From: Salinispirillum sp. LH 10-3-1
GTDB lineage: Bacteria; Pseudomonadota; Gammaproteobacteria; Pseudomonadales; Natronospirillaceae
NCBI RefSeq assembly: GCF_030643825.1
Contig: NZ_CP101717.1
Coordinates: 2,108,001-2,172,000, forward strand
Reading direction: 5' to 3'
Length of the DNA stretch: 64,000 bases
Each line of letters starts with the position of its first letter. Position 1 is the first letter of the stretch. Of this stretch, positions 29,024 to 37,705 are shown one piece after another. Made by a program: the position numbers and the translations under genes. The notes beneath the pieces are model-generated. The model worked only from the letters and a program-made list of their open reading frames with translations. It searched no databases and was not told the DNA's origin.

Positions 29024-30021
29024 TAGATGATCTTCCCTTTAAACAAGCCGGTAGGACGCCACACCAAGATGGCAATCAGGATAAAGAACGGCACCACGAT
29101 CTTGTACTCAGTACCCACAAAAGACAGATTCGCAGGCAGCTCAAACAGATCCGGGAAGGCACGGTGCAAAGGACGCAGAATCACCGCCCAGTTAAACACT
29201 GCCAGTGTTTCAGCAAAGCCGACCACAAAGCCTCCGGCAATCGCCCCGTACGGATGACCTACACCACCGACTATGGCGGCAGCAAAGATTGGCAAGAGCA
29301 GGAAGAAACTCAAGTCTGGCTTCAGTGTTACATCCAGCGACAACAAGGTGCCAGCCGCTGCTGCCAATGAGCCCGCAATTATCCAAGTAACCATAATAAC
29401 CGTATTGGTATTGATACCCGAAACACGTGCCAAATCAGGGTTATCCGACATGGCGCGCATGGCCTTACCCAGACGCGAACGGTTCAAGAAGAGGTGCAAG
29501 GACACCACCGCCACTACCGTCACAACAAACAGCAACAATTGCGGTTCAGTTACCACGACCCGACTGTCCGAAAAAGGGAAGTCAATACGGAAAATGCGCT
29601 TGGTCTCTTCGATATACAGGCTACGTGAACTGGTGCCTGCAAACAGACGGATAAGCCCTTGCAGCATCAATGTAACACCCAGTGAGCCGATGACGATCAC
29701 AATGGGTTTCACATTGTGCTCGCGCAGTGGCTTATAAAAGGTTTTATCGATGCCGACCGCTGCTACCGCCGTTACAGCCATTGCTAACGGCAACATAACG
29801 AAGGCTGTTGGCAAACCGACCACCGCTCCCACACCGGGAAACATCGCGGTTAGAATAAACACCACGAAGGCACCCAGCGTCATCATATCGGCATGAGCGA
29901 AGTGTGCAAAACGCATGATGCTGAAAACCAGCGTGACACCGATGGCGCCCATCGCATAGATCGAACCGGCCACCGCACCGGAAATCAGCACATTGTTGAT
30001 AAAGAATACTAATTCGTTCAA
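29023..30021 (-). CDS. livH: Branched-chain amino acid ABC transporter permease LivH-type
   Basis: First permease of the importer, with eight or so membrane helices. The N-terminal pattern FINNVLISGAVAGSIYAMGAIGVTLVFSIMRFAHFAHAD and the coupling segment GKAMRAMSDNPDLARVSGI are characteristic. 332 residues, somewhat longer than the E. coli protein (308). It ends on the same base at which livM begins. Confidence 0.9.
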   Translation of the reverse strand: MNELVFFINNVLISGAVAGSIYAMGAIGVTLVFSIMRFAHFAHADMMTLGAFVVFILTAMFPGVGAVVGLPTAFVMLPLAMAVTAVAAVGIDKTFYKPLREHNVKPIVIVIGSLGVTLMLQGLIRLFAGTSSRSLYIEETKRIFRIDFPFSDSRVVVTEPQLLLFVVTVVAVVSLHLFLNRSRLGKAMRAMSDNPDLARVSGINTNTVIMVTWIIAGSLAAAAGTLLSLDVTLKPDLSFFLLLPIFAAAIVGGVGHPYGAIAGGFVVGFAETLAVFNWAVILRPLHRAFPDLFELPANLSFVGTEYKIVVPFFILIAILVWRPTGLFKGKII

Positions 30022-30040
30022 AACGGCTTCTCCTTAATGA

Positions 30041-30745
30041 TTAACCGCCCAAAAAGGCCTTAGCGACCTCTGGATCATTGATCAGGTTTTCACCCGTGTC
30101 AGTAAAGCGGTTTTGACCCGCCGCCAATACAAAGCCTTTGTGGGCAATACGCAAGGCTTGCTTCGCGTGCTGCTCCACCATCAGGATGCCGACACCGGCT
30201 TTATTGATCGTAATGATCCGATCGAAAATTTCGTTCATGTACAAAGGCGACAAACCTGCTGTCGGCTCATCCAGCAACAATAGGCTAGGCTCTACCATCA
30301 GCGCCCGCCCCATGGCGACCATTTGGCGCTGACCGCCAGACAGTTCGCCAGCCGGCTGGTTGCGCTTTTCTTTCAACGGCGGAAAAAATTCATACACCTG
30401 ATCCAGCATATGGGCGTAACTGTCCTTACGAATGTAGGCACCCATTTCCAGATTTTCTTGCACCGTCAAACTTTGAAAAATATTTTTCTCTTGCGGCACG
30501 AAGGCCATGCCCTTGCTGACCAGCAAGGTCGGATCGGCGTTGGTGATGTCGTCATCACGCAACGACACACTGCCCTCATTAACGTGTAACAAGCCGAAGA
30601 TAGCCTTCAACATGGTCGATTTACCGGCGCCATTTGGCCCCACAATGACCCCAATATCGCCCTGCTCTATCGATATGTTGACCCCATTCAGGATGTTCAT
30701 ACCGCCATAGCCACCGTGCACATTGGTCGCTTCAAGTAATGCCAT
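30041..30745 (-). CDS. livF: Branched-chain amino acid ABC transporter ATPase LivF-type
   Basis: ABC ATPase with Walker A GPNGAGKSTMLKAIFGLL, signature LSGGQRQMVAMGRAL, Walker B LLLDEPTAGLSP and switch His in VEQHAKQAL. 234 residues, the usual length for LivF. It lies 18 bases after livG and 19 before livH, consistent with one transcript. Confidence 0.92.
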   Translation of the reverse strand: MALLEATNVHGGYGGMNILNGVNISIEQGDIGVIVGPNGAGKSTMLKAIFGLLHVNEGSVSLRDDDITNADPTLLVSKGMAFVPQEKNIFQSLTVQENLEMGAYIRKDSYAHMLDQVYEFFPPLKEKRNQPAGELSGGQRQMVAMGRALMVEPSLLLLDEPTAGLSPLYMNEIFDRIITINKAGVGILMVEQHAKQALRIAHKGFVLAAGQNRFTDTGENLINDPEVAKAFLGG

Positions 30746-30763
30746 TCAATGCTGCTCCTGTAC

Positions 30764-31534
30764 TCAGTGGACTTCAGGGCCGAAATAGGCTTCGACCACT
30801 TCAGCGTTATTCTGAATTTCTTCAATAGTACCTTCGATCATCACCGCCCCTTGGGCCAAAACGATGACCGGATTACACAACCGGGCGATCATGTCCATGT
30901 CGTGCTCAATCACTAAGAAGGTATACCCTAACTCTTTATTCAGGCGCTGAATGTTAGCGATCAGGTCCTGCAGCAGTGTCCGGTTTACGCCGGCAGCGAT
31001 TTCGTCAAGCAACACCACGCGTGGATTGGCCATCATGGTACGGCCTAACTCCAGCAGTTTTTTCTGACCACCAGACAAGTTACCCGCTAATTCATTCTTA
31101 ACATGGCCTAACGATAGGAAGTCGATAACGTCCAAAGCGCGCTGCCGCACTTGCAACTCCTCCGACCTTACCAAACCAGGTTTGAACCAAGTATTGATAA
31201 TGCTTTCACCCGATTGATTACCTGGCACCATCATGAGATTTTCCAGCGACGTCATGGAAGAAAACTCATGGGCTATTTGAAAGGTACGCAACAACCCCTT
31301 ATGAAATAACTGATCGGCAGGCGTATTGGTGATGTCTTCTCCGGCAAAATGAATGCTGCCTTCGTCGGCTGGCAGGTTACCAGCAATGATGTTGAACAGC
31401 GTGGACTTACCGGCGCCGTTAGGGCCAATCAAGCCCGTAATAGAACCTTCTTTCACCTGGATTGAACAGTCGTTAATGACTTTTAGATGCCCGAAGGACT
31501 TGGATACATTTCTGACGTCAATAATGGAACTCAT
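30764..31534 (-). CDS. livG: Branched-chain amino acid ABC transporter ATPase LivG-type
   Basis: ABC ATPase with Walker A GPNGAGKSTLFNIIAGNLP, the LivG-type insert FQIAHEFSSMTSLENLMM, signature LSGGQKKLLELGRTM and Walker B VVLLDEIAAGVN. The D-loop proline usually seen after DE is replaced by isoleucine (DEIAAG), which is common in LivG. 256 residues from ATG at 31534 with GGAGGG immediately upstream; the open frame continues to 31873 but through the promoter region and the rplT terminator, so it is not coding. Confidence 0.92.
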   Translation of the reverse strand: MSSIIDVRNVSKSFGHLKVINDCSIQVKEGSITGLIGPNGAGKSTLFNIIAGNLPADEGSIHFAGEDITNTPADQLFHKGLLRTFQIAHEFSSMTSLENLMMVPGNQSGESIINTWFKPGLVRSEELQVRQRALDVIDFLSLGHVKNELAGNLSGGQKKLLELGRTMMANPRVVLLDEIAAGVNRTLLQDLIANIQRLNKELGYTFLVIEHDMDMIARLCNPVIVLAQGAVMIEGTIEEIQNNAEVVEAYFGPEVH

Positions 31535-31670
31535 TGACCCTCCCATAATGTGTAGGACTCTGGTTGCCAGTGGCACACTGACTGCTGCACCGAGCCGATT
31601 ATTATAATTCGAGTACTGAGCCGCCCACCGAGGAGCAGTGACGGGCCGGTAAAATCGATATATCCGCGCG

Positions 31671-31698
31671 ATTCTACCGACACACCCAGTAAAATCAA
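31671..31698 (-). promoter_or_regulatory. Candidate sigma-70 promoter of the liv operon
   Basis: On the minus strand TTGATT (31693-31698), a 16-base spacer and TAGAAT (31671-31676) lie about 140 bases before livG. This is the best promoter candidate in the 363-base gap 31535-31897, which otherwise holds the rplT terminator and nothing I can identify. Confidence 0.5.
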
Positions 31699-31806
31699 AA
31701 GCTATATAGGTATTCTGCTGTAAACCGTGAAGACTGAGTGTAAAGTCTTCGCCACGACAAACGCACCACTGGCGCCGGAGCCCAATACACAAGAGAGACT
31801 CCGGAC

Positions 31807-31855
31807 ATAAAAAAACCCGAAACAACCAAGCCATAACCAGGTTATTTCGGGTTTT
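31807..31855 (-). terminator. Rho-independent terminator after rplT
   Basis: AAAACCCGAAA (31812-31822) and TTTCGGGTTTT (31845-31855) form an 11-bp stem around an internal partly paired loop, and the minus-strand transcript ends in a U-run. It closes the thrS-infC-rpmI-rplT unit ahead of the liv genes. Confidence 0.93.
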
Positions 31856-31897
31856 CTGTGTCAACTGGCGCATAACGCCAGTAAACTTATTTGCTTA

Positions 31898-32257
31898 TCA
31901 GGCAGCCAAAGCTTTCTTAGCGCGCTCTGCCAAAGCAGTGAACGCCGCCGCTTCATATACAGCGATATCAGCCAGTACCTTACGATCGATTTCCACGTTT
32001 GCACGCTTCAGACCGTTGATGAAACGGCTGTAAGACAGGCCGTTCTGACGAGATGCTGCATTGATACGAGCAATCCACAAAGCACGGAACTGACGCTTAC
32101 GCTGACGACGGTCGCGGTATGCGTACTGGCCGGCTTTGATAACCGCTTGTTTCGCTACACGGAAAACACGACTACGTGCACCATAGTAACCTTTGGCTTG
32201 CTTAAGAACTTTTTTGTGACGCTGGCGTGCGGTGACGCCACGTTTTACGCGAGGCAT
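31898..32257 (-). CDS. rplT: 50S ribosomal protein L20
   Basis: RNA-binding ribosomal protein needed for early 50S assembly. Basic N-terminus [29 protein letters not shown]-type sequence, with the globular C-terminal domain ending in [12 protein letters not shown]. 119 residues (118 in E. coli). In E. coli L20 also represses translation of its own operon by binding upstream of rpmI. Confidence 0.98.
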   Translation of the reverse strand: MPRVKRGVTARQRHKKVLKQAKGYYGARSRVFRVAKQAVIKAGQYAYRDRRQRKRQFRALWIARINAASRQNGLSYSRFINGLKRANVEIDRKVLADIAVYEAAAFTALAERAKKALAA

Positions 32258-32294
32258 AGTATAAACCCTTTTCGTTAACTAAATTCGTGAAGAC

Positions 32295-32489
32295 TTAGAT
32301 GTAAGGCAGCATCCGACGGATCAGCGCTTTGTCAGAAGGAGCAATCTGCTGCATGTTACGCAGTTGACGCTTACGCTTCTGAGGCTTCTTGGTCAGGATG
32401 TGACTACGAAAAGATTGCTTATGCTTAAAGCCATTCGCAGTTCTTTTAAAGCGCTTGGCGGCGCCTGATACAGATTTCATTTTAGGCAT
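32295..32489 (-). CDS. rpmI: 50S ribosomal protein L35
   Basis: Small basic ribosomal protein, 64 residues, with [18 protein letters not shown] at its N-terminus and RRMLPYI at the end. GGAG lies 7 bases upstream of the ATG. It is followed by rplT after 37 bases. Confidence 0.98.
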   Translation of the reverse strand: MPKMKSVSGAAKRFKRTANGFKHKQSFRSHILTKKPQKRKRQLRNMQQIAPSDKALIRRMLPYI

Positions 32490-32509
32490 TTTAGTACTCC
32501 AAAATACAA

Positions 32510-32607
32510 GGTTTCACCCACCGCTTCACACTTTTATCTAAACCACGACTGTGGTCCATTAGGCTGGCGGTTGCCTGGGTGTATTAATGAGCAGCACAAA
32601 GCTGCTC
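32510..32607 (-). promoter_or_regulatory. Candidate L20 autoregulatory leader between infC and rpmI
   Basis: The 122-base gap before rpmI contains a 7-bp hairpin just after infC (GAGCAGC with GCTGCTC, 32589-32607). Nearer rpmI, GGTTT (minus strand, 32540-32544) is complementary to AAACC (32510-32514) just ahead of the ribosome site. Gammaproteobacterial L20 leaders fold here to block rpmI translation. I infer the role from position; I cannot confirm the pseudoknot. Confidence 0.35.
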
Positions 32608-32611
32608 GGTC

Positions 32612-33145
32612 TTACTTCTTCTTGATTGGCGCCATCACCATGATCATTTGACGACCTTCCAGCTTCGGACGCTGTTCAACCACCGCCTGCTCTTTCAGAT
32701 CCTCTTCGATACGTTGCATCAGCTTCATACCGAGATCTTGGTGCGCCATTTCTCTACCGCGAAAACGCAGGGAGATTTTGGCCTTGTCGCCATCTTCAAG
32801 AAATCGCACTACATTACGTAGTTTGATTTTGTAGTCGCCGTCATCGGTGTTCGGGCGAAACTTCATTTCTTTAATCTGGGTTTGTTTCTGCTTCTTCTTC
32901 GCAGCGGCTTTGGCTTTCTTCTCTTCGAAAACCTTTTTACCGTAATCCATGATCTTGCAGACGATAGGGTCTGCATCGGCGATCTGGACCAGATCAAGAC
33001 TGACCGATTGAGCACGAGCCAATGCATCGGCCAGTGGCACAATACCTACCTGCTCACCATTTTCGTCGATCAGGCGACATTCTGTGGCTTCGATCTCATC
33101 ATTGATCGGACTACGGTTACCTTTGCGCGGCTTAGCGTTCTTAAT
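32612..33145 (-). CDS. infC: Translation initiation factor IF-3
   Basis: Prevents subunit joining and proofreads the start codon. The sequence [17 protein letters not shown] to the C-terminal [14 protein letters not shown] matches IF-3 in full. 177 residues (180 in E. coli). No ATG, GTG or TTG gives the full N-terminus; the in-frame starts behind GGGGAG are two ATT codons at 33148 and 33145. ATT is the known start of infC, through which IF-3 limits its own synthesis. I chose 33145; 33148 is equally possible. Confidence 0.95.
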   Translation of the reverse strand: MKNAKPRKGNRSPINDEIEATECRLIDENGEQVGIVPLADALARAQSVSLDLVQIADADPIVCKIMDYGKKVFEEKKAKAAAKKKQKQTQIKEMKFRPNTDDGDYKIKLRNVVRFLEDGDKAKISLRFRGREMAHQDLGMKLMQRIEEDLKEQAVVEQRPKLEGRQMIMVMAPIKKK

Positions 33146-33223
33146 AATTATATCTCCCCAGTTAATTCATTGGTCGCACAGTGTCGCCTTCACAACGGGG
33201 ACACCGTGACTTTTAAGACCAGT

Positions 33224-35149
33224 CTATTGCTGCTTTCGACCCAGCAGCGCAGATTCAGCCGACAACTTCGCGACGAAATCACTCAAAGGCATAGCCCCGA
33301 GGTCTTCACCTTGACGTGTGCGCACTGCAACCTGCTCAGATGCCATCTCTTTATCGCCGATCACGACGATGTATGGCACCTTCTGTAAAGTGTGCTCGCG
33401 GATTTTAAAGCCGATCTTCTCGTTTCTCAAGTCCGCTTGTGCTCGGAAGCCCAGAGCTTTTAACTCTTTCTCGACTTTTTTGCAATAGTCGGCCTGATTA
33501 TCGGTAATATTACAGACCACTACCTGCTCGGGCGATAGCCATACTGGCAAGGCTCCGGCGTATTCTTCAATCAGAATACCAATAAAGCGCTCCAGCGAGC
33601 CTAGGATCGCACGGTGAATCATCACCGGCTCTTTGCGCGCGCCGTCTTCATCGACAAACTGTGCCCCTAAACGACCAGGCATGGAGAAGTCGAGCTGTAT
33701 AGTACCGCACTGCCAAGCGCGACCCAAGGAGTCATACAGCGTAAATTCGATTTTCGGCCCATAAAATGCGCCTTCGCCGGGCTGATAGTCAAATTTCAAA
33801 CCGTTGGCGGTCAGTGCTTCGGCCAAAGCCTGCTCTGACTTGTCCCAAACCTCATCGCTGCCAATGCGCTTTTCAGGGCGTGTCGATAATTTCACATCAA
33901 TGCTGTCGGCAAAACCGAAGTCGGCGTACACGTCATACACCATTTTGATGCACGCGCTGACTTCCTGCAGAATCTGGCTTTCGGTACAGAATACGTGCGC
34001 GTCATCCTGCGTAAAGGAACGCACACGCATCAGACCGTGCAAGGAACCCGAGGGCTCGTTGCGGTGCACGATACCGAATTCAGCCAAGCGATACGGCAGG
34101 TCACGGTAGCTTTTCAGGCCCTGATTAAAGATCTGAATGTGGCCGGGGCAGTTCATCGGCTTAACGGCATACGTGCGCTTTTCCGACTCGGTAGCAAAAA
34201 TGTTGTCGTGGTACTTGTCCCAGTGACCCGACTTCTCCCACATGGAGACGTCCATCACCATGGGTGCACGCACTTCTTCGTATTCGTATTCTTCCAGCTT
34301 GTCGCGCACGTACTGCTCAACCACCTGATAAATGGTCCAGCCTTTTTTGTGCCAGAACACCATGCCGGGCGCTTCTTCCTGCCAATGGAAGAGGTCTAAC
34401 TGCTTGCCCAAGCGGCGGTGGTCACGCTTTTCCGCTTCTTCCAGGCGCAACAAATAAGCAGCCAACTGCTTTTTGTCGGCCCACGCCGTACCGTATACAC
34501 GCTGCAGCATTTTGTTTTCTGAGTTGCCACGCCAGTAAGCGCCCGACACCTTCATCAATTTAAAGTGATGACAGAAACGCATATTGGGCACGTGCGGGCC
34601 ACGGCACATGTCGATGTATTCTTCATGATGATACAGGCCCGGCTGATCATCTTTGGCAATGTCTTCTTCTAGGATCGTTTGCTTGTACATCTCACCGCGC
34701 TGGGCAAATGTATCGTACGCTTCCTGCCAACTGACCTTCTTCTTAACGACGTCGTAGTTGGTCTTGGCCAGTTCGAGCATGCGCTTTTCGAGGGCTACGA
34801 TGTCCTCATCGGTGAGCTTGTGCTCCATATCGATGTCGTAGTAAAAGCCGTTGTCGATAACGGGGCCAATGGCCATTTTTACGTCAGGGTACAGTTGCTT
34901 GATGGCGTGTCCGAGCAAGTGCGCCGTCGAGTGGCGAATGACGTCCAATCCGGCGTCGTCTTTGGCAGTGATAATGCTCAGATCGGCGTCGTCAGTGATC
35001 AGATCACTGGCGTCTTTCTCTACGCCATTCACTTTACCGGCAATGGTCGCCTTGGCTAAACCGGGGCCAATATCTTCGGCAACTTGCAGGATAGTAACGG
35101 GATGAGCAAACTCGCGCTTGCTGCCATCAGGAAGAGTAATTACAGGCAT
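33224..35149 (-). CDS. thrS: Threonyl-tRNA synthetase
   Basis: Charges tRNA-Thr. TGS domain (about residues 1-60), the editing domain with [16 protein letters not shown] and CRGPHVPN, the class II catalytic core with the motif-2 region [19 protein letters not shown], and the C-terminal anticodon-binding domain. 641 residues (642 in E. coli). I chose ATG at 35149 ([14 protein letters not shown]) because the family starts there. The 78-base gap to infC matches the usual thrS-infC-rpmI-rplT order. Confidence 0.97.
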   Translation of the reverse strand: MPVITLPDGSKREFAHPVTILQVAEDIGPGLAKATIAGKVNGVEKDASDLITDDADLSIITAKDDAGLDVIRHSTAHLLGHAIKQLYPDVKMAIGPVIDNGFYYDIDMEHKLTDEDIVALEKRMLELAKTNYDVVKKKVSWQEAYDTFAQRGEMYKQTILEEDIAKDDQPGLYHHEEYIDMCRGPHVPNMRFCHHFKLMKVSGAYWRGNSENKMLQRVYGTAWADKKQLAAYLLRLEEAEKRDHRRLGKQLDLFHWQEEAPGMVFWHKKGWTIYQVVEQYVRDKLEEYEYEEVRAPMVMDVSMWEKSGHWDKYHDNIFATESEKRTYAVKPMNCPGHIQIFNQGLKSYRDLPYRLAEFGIVHRNEPSGSLHGLMRVRSFTQDDAHVFCTESQILQEVSACIKMVYDVYADFGFADSIDVKLSTRPEKRIGSDEVWDKSEQALAEALTANGLKFDYQPGEGAFYGPKIEFTLYDSLGRAWQCGTIQLDFSMPGRLGAQFVDEDGARKEPVMIHRAILGSLERFIGILIEEYAGALPVWLSPEQVVVCNITDNQADYCKKVEKELKALGFRAQADLRNEKIGFKIREHTLQKVPYIVVIGDKEMASEQVAVRTRQGEDLGAMPLSDFVAKLSAESALLGRKQQ

Positions 35150-35261
35150 AACAGATCTCCAGTGGTGACCCATACCAAGGGCCACTTGTATTGTGCTCAG
35201 GACACACTGCTGTGCGTCAAGAACCGTGATATTTTGACCATTCTGTACGACCAGAGCACAA

Positions 35262-35294
35262 ACAAAAAAGGCACAGTCTGGTTAACTGCGCCTT
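35262..35294 (-). terminator. Rho-independent terminator after tRNA-Val
   Basis: A 10-bp stem (35268-35277 with 35285-35294, one G-U pair in the minus-strand RNA) is followed by six U. It separates tRNA-Val from thrS, so thrS should use a promoter in 35150-35261; TTGACG near 35212 could be its -35, without a clear -10. Confidence 0.9.
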
Positions 35295-35306
35295 CTTCGT
35301 GAATTC

Positions 35307-35383
35307 TGGTAGGCACGATTGGATTCGAACCAACGACCCCCACCATGTCAAGGTGGTGCTCTAACCAACTGAGCTACGTGCCT
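35307..35383 (-). tRNA. tRNA-Val (anticodon GAC)
   Basis: A complete 77-nt cloverleaf on the minus strand. The acceptor AGGCACG pairs with CGTGCCT, the discriminator is A and CCA is encoded. The D arm starts AGCTCAG, the anticodon loop reads TTGACAT (anticodon GAC, flanked by CCACC and GGTGG), and the T arm carries GTTCGAATC. It has its own promoter and terminator. Confidence 0.98.
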
Positions 35384-35397
35384 AGAATGTGCTGCGC

Positions 35398-35425
35398 ATT
35401 TTATCCGGTCTCGGTAAGATGTCAA
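35398..35425 (-). promoter_or_regulatory. Sigma-70 promoter of tRNA-Val
   Basis: On the minus strand TTGACA (35420-35425), a 16-base spacer and TAAAAT (35398-35403), ending 15 bases before the tRNA 5' end. Near-consensus, as expected for a stable RNA gene. Confidence 0.8.
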
Positions 35426-35483
35426 CTGAAAGTAGCTAACAAATTGATTTTCAAAGGGAATCGAGACCGTGAAGGGTCACTAC

Positions 35484-36389
35484 TTACAGGGCCATAGCGA
35501 TGTCCGCACCCAGTCGCGCGTTGTTCAACACCAACTGAATATTGGCGTCCAATGAACTACCGCCAGTTAACTCCGCTACCCGAGCCAACAAGAATGGTGT
35601 TGACGCCTTGCCGCTGACGCCCTGCTCCTCCAGTTCCTGCAACGCCTGCGCTATGGCGCCATCAATCACCGACTTAGGCATGGCGTACTCGGCCGGAATG
35701 GGGTTGGCCACCACCACACCACCGTCCAGCCCCATACCCCACTTACTGCGCAAGGCCTCTGCAATGTCTTCTGGCGTGTCCAAGCGGTAATCGACCGCGT
35801 GGCCAGACTCACGGGTATAAAACGCCGGTAAGTCATCCGTACCAAAGCCCACCACGGGTACGCCTTGCGTTTCCAAGTACTCGCGAGTCAGGCCAATATC
35901 CAATATCGACTTCGCTCCCGCACAGACCACCGCTACCGATGTGCGCGCCAACTCTTGCAAGTCCGCAGAGATATCAAAGCTCGTTTCCGCACCGCGATGC
36001 ACTCCACCGATGCCGCCAGTAGCAAACACGCGAATGCCAGCGAGTGCGGCCATGATCATGGTGCCCGCAACTGTGGTTGCGCCCATCTTTCCAGCCGCCA
36101 ACACAAAAGGCATATCACGGCGACTGCATTTGATCACGTCTTGCCCGGCCTTCCCCAACCGGGTAATTTCCGCTTCGGTCAAACCCACCTTTAGCTTGCC
36201 ATCCATGATTGCCATGGTAGCGGGAATAGCCCCGCGCTGACGAATTTCGGCTTCGACTTTGAGCGCTGTTTCGACATTCTGCGGAAAGGGCATGCCGTGC
36301 GAAATGATGGTGGATTCCAGCGCGACGACGGGTTTTCCCGCTGCGATGGCCGCCGCAATTTCAGGGTGAATATCAAGGTATTTTTGCAT
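35484..36389 (-). CDS. psuG: Pseudouridine-5'-phosphate glycosidase
   Basis: Splits pseudouridine 5'-phosphate into uracil and ribose 5-phosphate (reversibly), the second step of pseudouridine breakdown. PVVALESTIISHGMPFPQN at the start, CSRRDMPFVLAAGKMGATTVAGTM, and FATGGIGGVHRGAETSFDIS are family hallmarks. 301 residues. I chose ATG at 36389, which lies 17 bases inside the end of psuK; the longer frame reads through psuK. No terminator is obvious after it. Confidence 0.94.
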   Translation of the reverse strand: MQKYLDIHPEIAAAIAAGKPVVALESTIISHGMPFPQNVETALKVEAEIRQRGAIPATMAIMDGKLKVGLTEAEITRLGKAGQDVIKCSRRDMPFVLAAGKMGATTVAGTMIMAALAGIRVFATGGIGGVHRGAETSFDISADLQELARTSVAVVCAGAKSILDIGLTREYLETQGVPVVGFGTDDLPAFYTRESGHAVDYRLDTPEDIAEALRSKWGMGLDGGVVVANPIPAEYAMPKSVIDGAIAQALQELEEQGVSGKASTPFLLARVAELTGGSSLDANIQLVLNNARLGADIAMAL

Positions 36390-37479
36390 CTGAAGCCTCC
36401 AACAACTGCAATAGGGCAGTTTCTGATAAATGGGGATGTATGGTATGGGCACTGGTGGTTGCCAGTGCAGCAGCGGCCATGGCGAAACGGGCGCTGTGCT
36501 CAGCATCCCAGTCTTGCAAGGTAGCGTGTGTGATGGCCGCGAGAGCTGCATCACCGGCGCCGGTCACGTTAACCACCTGCACCGGCAAGGCATCGAGCCA
36601 GAGCGAGCTGCCACTCACACTGTACAGTGCACCCTGCCCGCCCAGTGTTAAAAATACCCGCTCCACTCCCTTATCGTGCAGCACGGCGACAGCCTGTTTA
36701 GCACTGGCTGCATCCTGCACCACAACCCCGGTGAGCACTTCAGCTTCTAAGGCATTGGGCTTCAGGGTATGAATGCGGTCAAGATATGGGATTAGGCGCC
36801 CTACTTTGGCGGCGGAGACGGTATCGACGATCACTCGTTGGTGGGCACGCCGCTGAAACAGCCAATATAGCGATTCTTCCGACAAGTTGGCGTCCAATAC
36901 CCACAACGGGGCACGATCCAGAAAGCCCGCACGTTTTTCCAGAGCAGTAGCATCCAAGTATTTCAAAGCCGCCATATCGTTCAACGCGAGTTTCATTTCA
37001 CCATCGGCGTCCAATACCGACAGGTAAACCGACGTGCTGACATCGGCAGGCCGCAATACGTGGTCTACACCGACGCCCGCACTTCGGCACGCCGCCAACA
37101 ATTGGTCGCCCCAAGCGTCCTGCCCGACCACGCTAAAAAACTGCACAACCGAGCCCAAGCGCGCCAAGTTTTCGGCAATATTGCGCCCAACACCGCCAGG
37201 ACTCACGGACAAAGAGCCGGGATTCGAATCACCCATGCGCAGTGCGGCAGCGCTACGGCCAGACAAGTCGATATTGGCACCGCCCACCACGGCGACGTAG
37301 CTCTGCTCAGCCAGAATGTAGCCCTTGCCCGCCACATAGCCTTTTTGCATCAAGTGCATGATGTGCACAGCAACAGCACTGCGACTGATGTTCAGTCGGT
37401 CAGCCAAGGCTTGCTGTGAGATCATGGGATCAGCTCGCAGGCATTCGAGAATGTGCTGCTCGCGCTCGGTAATAGTCAT
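36373..37479 (-). CDS. psuK: Pseudouridine kinase with N-terminal helix-turn-helix
   Basis: PfkB-family sugar kinase that phosphorylates pseudouridine, fused to a winged helix-turn-helix of about 55 residues at the N-terminus (MTITEREQHILECLRADPM, then SQQALADRLNISRSAVAVHI). The kinase domain starts VAVVGGANIDLSGR and ends with the catalytic VTGAGDAALAAI motif. 368 residues. ATG at 37479 is chosen; a TTG five codons earlier is possible. The fused DNA-binding domain suggests that the kinase may also regulate its own genes. It overlaps psuG by 17 bases. Confidence 0.9.
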   Translation of the reverse strand: MTITEREQHILECLRADPMISQQALADRLNISRSAVAVHIMHLMQKGYVAGKGYILAEQSYVAVVGGANIDLSGRSAAALRMGDSNPGSLSVSPGGVGRNIAENLARLGSVVQFFSVVGQDAWGDQLLAACRSAGVGVDHVLRPADVSTSVYLSVLDADGEMKLALNDMAALKYLDATALEKRAGFLDRAPLWVLDANLSEESLYWLFQRRAHQRVIVDTVSAAKVGRLIPYLDRIHTLKPNALEAEVLTGVVVQDAASAKQAVAVLHDKGVERVFLTLGGQGALYSVSGSSLWLDALPVQVVNVTGAGDAALAAITHATLQDWDAEHSARFAMAAAALATTSAHTIHPHLSETALLQLLEASDAKIP

Positions 37480-37570
37480 ATGTTTATTCGCCAAACACTT
37501 GTTTATCTGGTGATGATAGCAATGAGCGGATCATAGAACAAGGGATGCTAAGGACGGGCATGAGTGCGAC

Positions 37571-37675
37571 GAACTTTGGCTGAGGCAGGGGCGCAGGGCG
37601 TATGCCGCAAAGCGCGCATTCCCGGCCCGCCGTTGAGCGCTGGCGGCATACCCCGAAAGCCCGTGCCGAAAGTTC
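37571..37675. repeat. Imperfect nested inverted repeat between uvrB and psuK
   Basis: Outer arms GAACTTT (37571-37577) and AAAGTTC (37669-37675), and inner arms GTATGCCGC (37600-37608) and GCGGCATAC (37643-37651), with imperfect pairing between. The interior is GC-rich. It resembles the leu-region elements in being a nested palindrome, but it lacks GACGCCGTAAA and GGCTCG, so I treat it as a different repeat. Confidence 0.55.
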
Positions 37676-37705
37676 ATAACACAAACGGCGGATGGCTACT
37701 GCGCT

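Noticed and set aside
31535-31873. 113-codon N-terminal extension of livG
   Set aside because: It crosses a promoter candidate and the rplT terminator; GGAGGG marks the ATG at 31534.
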